In this document: piece after piece, positions 6,745 to 11,963 of the stretch
Layout of the letters: each line of letters begins with the position of its first letter
How positions within the stretch are numbered: the stretch's first letter is position 1
Assembly: GCF_003600895.1 (NCBI RefSeq)
Contig: NZ_QYRP01000001.1
Coordinates: forward strand, 1-11,963
Length of the DNA stretch: 11,963 nucleotides
Origin: Nocardioides cavernaquae
GTDB lineage: Bacteria; Actinomycetota; Actinomycetes; Propionibacteriales; Nocardioidaceae
Direction: 5' to 3'
The notes under the pieces: model-generated
What the model was told of the DNA's origin: nothing
Databases searched by the model: none
The model's input: only the letters and a program-made list of their open reading frames with translations
Translations under genes and position numbers: made by a program

Positions 6745-9535
6745 CACACCTTCAGAGCAGAACACCGCCTTCCGCCAGCGCCAGGAGTTCCCGGTCTTCG
6801 CGGAGTTCGCCGAGCTCTACGACTTCCCGCTGGACGACTTCCAGGTCCGCGCCTGCCACGAGCTCGAGCAGGGACGCGGCGTACTCGTTGCCGCGCCAAC
6901 CGGCTCCGGCAAGACCATCGTGGGCGAGTTCGCCATCCACCTGGCCCTCAGCCAGGGGCGCAAGGCGTTCTACACCGCGCCCATCAAGGCGCTGTCCAAC
7001 CAGAAGTTCCACGACCTGGTCCAGCGCTACGGGCCGGAGCAGGTCGGGCTGCTCACCGGCGACAACTCGGTCAACGGCGACGCTCCCATCGTCGTCATGA
7101 CGACCGAGGTCCTCCGCAACATGCTGTACGCCGGGTCCCGGACGCTCACGGGTCTCGGCTACGTCGTCATGGACGAGGTCCACTACCTCGCCGACCGCAT
7201 GCGTGGCGCGGTCTGGGAGGAAGTGATCATCCATCTGCCCGAGTCGGTCGCTCTCGTCTCGCTCAGCGCGACTGTCTCCAACGCGGAGGAGTTCGGCGAC
7301 TGGCTCGAGACGGTCCGCGGCGAGATCACCACGATCGTCGAGGAGCGTCGACCGGTCCCGCTCTTCCAGCACGTGATCGTCGGCAAGCAGATGCACGACC
7401 TCTTCGCCGACTCCGACGCCGATGCCAAGGCCGGCTTCGTGCGCGAAGGAGCGCCGGTCAACCCGCAGCTGCTCCGGGTGGCCCGTGACGACTGGGCATC
7501 AGGGCGCACCAGTGACCGGCGTAGTCCCCGCGACAAGCGCAAGCCCGGCCAGAAGAACGTGGGCAACGGCCGCCGCGTCTGGACGCCCAGCCGGGTGGAC
7601 GTCATCGAGCGCCTCCAGCGCGACAACCTCCTGCCAGCCATCGTCTTCATCTTCAGCCGTGTCGGCTGCGACGCCGCGGTCACCCAGTGCCTTGAGTCCA
7701 ACCTGCGGCTCACCACCGCGGACGAGCGCGACGAGATCTTCGCCTACGTGGAGTCCAAGGTGCGCCACCTTCCTCCGGACGACCTGCAGGTGCTCGGCTA
7801 CGACGGGTTCCTCGACGGCCTCACCCGCGGTGTCGCGTCGCACCACGCCGGCATGTTGCCGACGTTCAAGGAATGCGTCGAGGAGCTCTTCCAGCGCGGT
7901 CTCTGCAAGGCCGTCTTCGCGACCGAGACCCTGGCCCTCGGCATCAACATGCCCGCGCGCACCGTCGTCATCGAGAAGCTGACCAAGTGGAACGGCGAGA
8001 CCCACGCCGACATCACCCCGGGGGAGTACACCCAGCTCACCGGTCGCGCCGGCCGTCGTGGTCTCGATGTCGAGGGCCACGGCGTCGTGCTCTGGCAGCA
8101 GGGGACCAACCCCAAGGAGCTGGCCGGCCTCGCGTCGAAGCGCACCTACCCGCTGCGATCGTCGTTCCGGCCCAGCTACAACATGGCCGTCAACCTGGTC
8201 CAGCAGTTCGGGCGGGCCACCGCCCGCGAGCTCCTCGAGTCGTCGTTCGCACAGTTCCAGGCGGACCGCGCAGTCGTCGGCCTGGCCCGCCAGCACAAGA
8301 AGGCGGAGGACGCGCTCGACGGCTACGTCGAGGCCGCAACGTGCCACCTCGGGGACTTCATGGAGTACGCCGCGTTGCGGCGCCGGATCTCCGACGCCGA
8401 GAAGGCGGGTGCGCGGGACCGGCGCAACGACCGTCGCAGCGAAGCAGCGGCGTCGCTGGAGAAGCTGAGCCGGGCGACATCATCATGGTGCCGAACGGCA
8501 AGTACTCCGGCTTCGCGGTCGTCATCGAGCCGGGCATCACCCCCGAGGGCCCCCGTCCCTACGTCGTGACCGCCGATCGTCAGGCCCGCAGGCTCGCCAT
8601 GATGGACTTCGGCACCCCGGTGAAGGCGCTCGGGAGCGTGCGGATCCCGCGCGGCTTCAGCGGGCGGAACCCGCAGATGCGTCGCGACGTCGTCAACGCG
8701 CTGCGCGAGAAGACCCACGGCCTGACCCCCGCCCCCGACCGGTCGCGGGCCGTCGGTGGCCGCCCGCGAGCAGGGGCGGGGCCGAGCTCACCGAGGCCGA
8801 CCGGCTCCGGCGCCAGCTGCGCGAGCACCCGTGCCACAACTGCCCGGACCGCGAGGACCACGCCCGGTGGGCAGAGCGCTGGTTCAAGCTGCAGCGCGAC
8901 TCCGCAACGCTCCAGCGCCGGATCGAGTCCCGCACCAACACGATCGCGCGACAGTTCGACCGGGTGTGCGACGTGCTGATCAGCCTGGACTACCTCTCGC
9001 TCGACGACGAGGACACCACCACGGTCACCGACCAGGGCCGCCAGCTGATGCGGATCCACACCGACATGGACCTGCTCGCTGCAGAGTCGCTGCGCGCCGG
9101 GCTCTGGGACGACCTCACCCCGCCCGAGCTCGCCGCGGTGCTCTCCGTCCTCGTCTTCGAGGGCCGTCGCGCGGACGACCAGGCCGTGCCTCGCCTGCCC
9201 GGGGACAAGGTGAAGCAGGTCGTCGCCGAGATGGTGCACCTGTGGGCCCAGCTGGACGTGCTGGAGAAGGAGAACGGGCTCGAGTTCCTGCGCGAGCCCG
9301 ACATGGGCTTCGCCTGGGCTGCCTATCGGTGGGCCGAGGCGACGACCTGGACGACGTGCTCCGGCAGACCGGTCAGGCGGCCGGTGACTTCGTGCGCTGG
9401 ATCAAGCAGCTGCTCGACCTCACCGACCAGATCGCCTCGGCCGCCGCCGGCACCCCGCTGCGCAACGTCGCCCGTGCGGCCTCCGATCAGATGCGCCGCG
9501 GGGTCGTGGCGTTCTCCACGCTGGGTGAGGACTGA
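6740..9535 (+). pseudogene. helY: HelY helicase, right copy, broken by several apparent sequencing indels
   Basis: This copy is the same as the intact gene at 2100-4901 up to codon ~576, so the whole motor (Walker A, DEVH, SAT, QLTGRAGRRGLD) is intact. One G is then missing near 8468 after SLEKL. Two bases are missing within 8726-8735 and two more within 8771-8781, and one G at 9338-9339. Together these six lost bases move the true reading through all three frames before it returns to the original frame and ends ...STLGED at the 9533-9535 stop. The net loss is a multiple of three, and each lesion has an undamaged partner in the left arm. I read this as uncorrected long-read error, not a decayed gene. 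The final 49 bp overlap qor on the opposite strand. Confidence 0.9.
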
Positions 9536-10500
9536 CCGGGCGAGGACCGGAGCACCACCTTCCCGACAGTCCGCCGTTCCTCCAGGTCGCGGTGGGCCCG
9601 CGCCGCCTCCTCGAGCGGGTACGCCGAGATGAGCGGTCGCCATTCGCCACGAGCGCCCCTCGCCAGTGCCTGCTCGGCCAGCCCGCGGATGCCTCCCGGG
9701 CGGGCGAACATCCGCGGCCCGAGGTTCCACCCCGCGGAGATGTTGAGGGCGATCAGGTCTGCCGTCGTGACCTCGGTCGGCGTGCCCGAGGAGTAGCCGA
9801 ACATCAGCATCCGGCCGCCCGGGGCGAGCTGGTGCATCGCCCGACGGCCGATGGCGCCACCCACCCCGTCCAGCACGACCGTGGCAGCGCGGCCGATCGC
9901 CGCGGCCCAGTCCGGCTCGTGGTAGTCGACGGCCTGCGCGCCGAGCTCGCGTAGGCGGCGTACCTTCTCCGGCCCGCCTGCGGCGGCGATCACCGTCGCG
10001 CCGGCCGTGAGTGCGGCCTGGGTGAGGAGCCACCCGAGACCGCCCGCCGCCGCAGGGATCAGGACGGTGTCCTCGGCGGAGAGACCCGCCTGCTCCAGGA
10101 TGCCCTCCGCGGTTCGCCCCGTGCCGACGAGGCCAACGGCCTCGTCCAGGGTGAGCCCGGCGGGAACCGGGATCAGGTTCGCGAGCGAGGTCACCGCCTG
10201 CTGCGCGTAGCCGCCGGGAACGGGACCCAGGTGCGCGACGACGCGCCTGCCCAGCCACTCCGGATCGACCGCGTCACCGACTGCATCGACGGTGCCGGCG
10301 ACCTCACGACCCGGCACCGTCGGCAGCTCCGGAAGCGGGAGGGGCCCGGTCTCGCCGCGGCGCAGGCTGGTGTCGAGGAGGTGCACTCCGCTCGACTCCA
10401 CCGCGATCCGGACCTGGTCGGGTCCGGGGCTCAGGTCGGGCAGGTCGTCGAGGACAAGGCGGTCAGGATCGCCGAAGGCGTGGAGTTGGATCGCTCGCAT
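9487..10500 (-). CDS. Zinc-independent NAD(P)H:quinone oxidoreductase, MDR family (intact copy)
   Basis: This is a 337-residue cytosolic medium-chain dehydrogenase/reductase, predicted to reduce quinones or related enones with NADPH. The GroES-like N-terminal domain spans ~1-115 and includes VPGREVAGTV at 62-71. The Rossmann domain follows, with the nucleotide-binding AAAGGLG at 150-156, DGVGG at 211-215 and LAPGGRMLMFG at 225-235. The catalytic and structural zinc cysteines of alcohol dehydrogenases are absent. The ATG at 10498-10500 is preferred because MRAIQLHAFG is a typical family start; a GTG two codons upstream is possible, and neither has a strong ribosome site. The family normally ends near GKVVL (313-317). 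The last ~20 residues are an extension read antisense to the helY 3' end. The gene follows marR with a candidate operator between them, so it is probably the regulated target. Confidence 0.92.
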   Translation of the reverse strand: MRAIQLHAFGDPDRLVLDDLPDLSPGPDQVRIAVESSGVHLLDTSLRRGETGPLPLPELPTVPGREVAGTVDAVGDAVDPEWLGRRVVAHLGPVPGGYAQQAVTSLANLIPVPAGLTLDEAVGLVGTGRTAEGILEQAGLSAEDTVLIPAAAGGLGWLLTQAALTAGATVIAAAGGPEKVRRLRELGAQAVDYHEPDWAAAIGRAATVVLDGVGGAIGRRAMHQLAPGGRMLMFGYSSGTPTEVTTADLIALNISAGWNLGPRMFARPGGIRGLAEQALARGARGEWRPLISAYPLEEAARAHRDLEERRTVGKVVLRSSPGQSSPSVENATTPRRI

Positions 10501-10517
10501 GACCACGAGCCTGAATG

Positions 10518-10533
10518 TTCAAGCGGACTTGAA
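10518..10533 (-). promoter_or_regulatory. Candidate MarR operator between marR and qor, right copy
   Basis: TTCAAG (10518-10523), a 4-bp gap and CTTGAA (10528-10533) form the same 16-bp inverted repeat seen at 1103-1118. It lies 17 bp upstream of the qor ATG and 19 bp past the marR stop, a position suited to repressing qor separately from marR. It is a prediction from symmetry and position. Confidence 0.55.
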
Positions 10534-10552
10534 GTCAAACGCCGCGGCGTGC

Positions 10553-11020
10553 TCAGCCCGCGACGTGGGGGAGGACCGCCAGGTCACGCATCAGCGCGCC
10601 CGACCGATCGGTGCCGACGGCGGAGACCAGATCGACCTCCACCGACTGCTCGGCAGCACGAAGCCGACGTGCGAGGGTCTGACCGCGTGGGGAGAGGGCC
10701 ACGACGGCGCGACGCTTGTCGGCCGCGTCGATGCGCCGCACGATGATCGCCTGCTCGGCGAGACGGTCGACCAGGCGCGTCAGCGTCGCGGCGGGCACGA
10801 CGGCCGAATCCGCGATCGTCGTCATCGTCAGGCCGGGCTGCACGAGCAGCACGGACATGATCCGCCAGTGGTCGAGGGTCAGGTCGACCTCGTCGAGCAG
10901 CGGCTGGAGGCGCTGCTTGACGACCTGCTCGGCGTGCTTGAGGAGCAAGGTCAGACCGGCGGCCGGGCGCGCGTCGACTGCGTCACTCTGCGGCAGAGCG
11001 CCGGTGCTGACGTCGGTCAT
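10553..11020 (-). CDS. MarR-family transcriptional regulator, right copy
   Basis: This is identical in sequence to the protein at 616-1083: a winged helix with TLTRLVDRL in the recognition helix and the DKRR wing motif. No cysteine is present in the protein, so thiol-oxidation sensing of the OhrR type is unlikely, and a small-molecule ligand is more plausible. It is divergent from the AmiC-like gene (41 bp between start codons) and upstream of qor. Its ATG lies 6 nt from the ATCCTA complement of a TAGGAT box, implying a leaderless message. Confidence 0.9.
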   Translation of the reverse strand: MTDVSTGALPQSDAVDARPAAGLTLLLKHAEQVVKQRLQPLLDEVDLTLDHWRIMSVLLVQPGLTMTTIADSAVVPAATLTRLVDRLAEQAIIVRRIDAADKRRAVVALSPRGQTLARRLRAAEQSVEVDLVSAVGTDRSGALMRDLAVLPHVAG

Positions 11021-11061
11021 GCGCCTATCCTAGGTGGCCAACGGTCAAATCGGAGGTAACG
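11021..11061. promoter_or_regulatory. Divergent promoter region, marR / binding-protein gene, right copy
   Basis: On the minus strand TAGGAT (complement of 11027-11032) is positioned 6 nt before the marR ATG. On the plus strand TATCCT (11026-11031) can serve as -10 for the binding-protein gene, and GGAGG (11052-11056) is its ribosome site, 5 nt from the GTG. The palindromic hexamer CCTAGG sits at the core. The tight overlap means transcription from one side should affect the other. Confidence 0.5.
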
Positions 11062-11963
11062 GTGCCCACTGGAGCCGCACCCCTGACGGATCGCGTGCGG
11101 GAGACCGTCGCGATCGCCTTCGTGGTGCCGTTGCAGGGTCCGACCGGGATCTACGGTCCGTCGTGCCTCGCCTGTGGCGAGCTCGCGGTCGAGCAGCTCA
11201 ATGCAGTGGACGGCATCGGGGGACGCCAGGTCGAGCTGATCGTCGTCGACGGTGGCCGCGCGCCTGAGGTCGTCGCTGCGGAGGTTGGCACGCTCGTCGA
11301 CAGCGGTCGGGTGGAGCCGTGGCGGGCTGGCACATCTCCGCGGTGCGTCAGGCCATCACCCAGCGCGTCGGCGGCCGAGTGCTCTACGCCTTCGCTGCGA
11401 TGCACGAGGGCCGCGACGACACGCGCGGCGTCTTCATGCTCGGCGAGCGTCCGATCAACCAGCTCCTCCCGGCGGCGCACTGGATGCGCGAGGAACTCGG
11501 CACCGGCCGCTGGGCGATCGTCGGCAACGACTACGTCTTCCCTCGGGTGACCGGCGCGACGGCACGCATCGCGCTCCAGGACAGTGCCTCGTCCATCGTC
11601 AGCGAGACCTACGTCCCGCTGGGCACGACTGACTTCGGCGCCGTCCTGCGAGATCTCGAGGGTGGTGACGTCGATGGCGTGATGATGCTCCTGATGGGGC
11701 AGGACGCCGTCCACTTCAACCGCCAGTTCGCACGTTTCGGGCTCGATGACCGACTCACGCGGCTGAGCCCCGCCGTCGAGGAGAACACCCTCCTCGCTGG
11801 CGGCCCCGCTGCCCACAACGGTCTCTACGCGGCGGCGGCCTACTTCGATGGGCTCGACACCGCGGAGGGCAATGAGCTGGCGAGCGCCTACTACGCGCGG
11901 TTCGGGCGCTGGGCGCCTGTGCTCAACGCGGTCGGGGAGTCCTGCTACGAAGCCATCCTCTTC
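11062..11963 (+). pseudogene. AmiC/UrtA-like periplasmic-binding-fold protein, 3' incomplete, one apparent frameshift
   Basis: GTG start with a good GGAGG site. The reading is in frame to VE at ~11316, where one G is missing relative to the left arm. After adding it the protein continues as AVAGWHISAVRQA and stays open to the window end, about 300 residues without a stop. The fold resembles the type 1 periplasmic-binding family of UrtA (urea/amide transport) and AmiC (cytoplasmic amide sensor): IYGPSCLACGELAVEQLN near the start, GNDYVFPR, SETYVPLGTTDF, ENTLLAGG, and an Asp-Thr-Ala-Glu segment near the end. The N-terminus is polar and lacks a lipoprotein or Sec signal, so the product may be a cytoplasmic sensor like AmiC rather than a transporter subunit. 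The ligand cannot be told. The sequence beyond 11636 has no mirror copy. Confidence 0.8.

Larger units (their letters stand above)
5831..11636. repeat. Right arm of giant inverted repeat
   Basis: This is the mirror of 1-5810. Right-arm differences are: one G missing near 8468; two bases missing in 8726-8735; two bases missing in 8771-8781; one G missing at 9338-9339; and one G missing near 11315. Unlike the left arm it continues into unpaired sequence (11637-11963) without a break in the last gene, so this arm is anchored to flanking DNA at its outer end. Several of its errors fall in helY, whereas the left arm has its errors in qor and the binding-protein gene. Confidence 0.97.

Noticed and set aside
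6740..9535. True pseudogenisation of helY in the right arm
   Set aside because: All lesions are small indels in GC-rich runs and the left copy is intact at each; the six lost bases sum to a multiple of three.
1..11636. Hairpin telomere of a linear replicon
   Set aside because: The centre lies within a coding tail in a conserved operon, has no telomere-like repeats, and no telomere-resolvase gene is present. Kept only as a minor alternative.

Overview
High-GC DNA with GTG starts and the conserved actinobacterial gene order tatA-tatC-helY, as in Mycobacterium around Rv2094c-Rv2092c. This points to an actinomycete. Nocardioidaceae is my guess from codon style and protein flavour, not a proven assignment.

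The dominant feature is a giant, nearly perfect inverted repeat. Bases 1-5810 reappear as their reverse complement at 5831-11636, separated by a 20-base asymmetric spacer (5811-5830). Every gene on the left therefore has a mirror copy on the right. The arms differ by about a dozen single-base gains or losses, almost all in G/C runs, and I found no substitutions. These indels break different genes in the two arms: qor on the left, helY on the right, and the binding-protein gene in both. Every reading frame is restored when the two arms are combined. This is the signature of a fold-back (palindromic) read or assembly artefact with residual long-read error. A true inverted duplication or a hairpin chromosome end is less likely but not excluded.

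Collapsed to one copy and read in the right-arm direction, the locus is: the last codons of a probable tatA (end at 5866); tatC (5878-6714), a Tat translocase membrane subunit; helY (6740-9535, intact only as the left copy 2100-4901), a Ski2-like DSHCT helicase; then convergently qor (10500-9487), a zinc-independent quinone oxidoreductase whose 3' end overlaps helY by 49 bp; marR (11020-10553), a MarR regulator just upstream of qor; and divergently from marR a periplasmic-binding-fold protein related to AmiC/UrtA (11062 to the window end, incomplete), with no visible signal peptide.

Two functional groups emerge. tatA-tatC-helY is a housekeeping cluster. marR-qor is a probable regulator-target pair, with a 6-4-6 inverted repeat between the two genes as candidate operator, and it shares a 41-bp divergent control region with the AmiC-like gene. 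Leaderless-type promoters (TAGGAT or TAGGGT exactly 6 nt before the start codon) precede marR and helY. Bases 11637-11963 are the only sequence outside the palindrome; they continue the AmiC-like gene. No tRNA, rRNA, CRISPR array or mobile element was seen.
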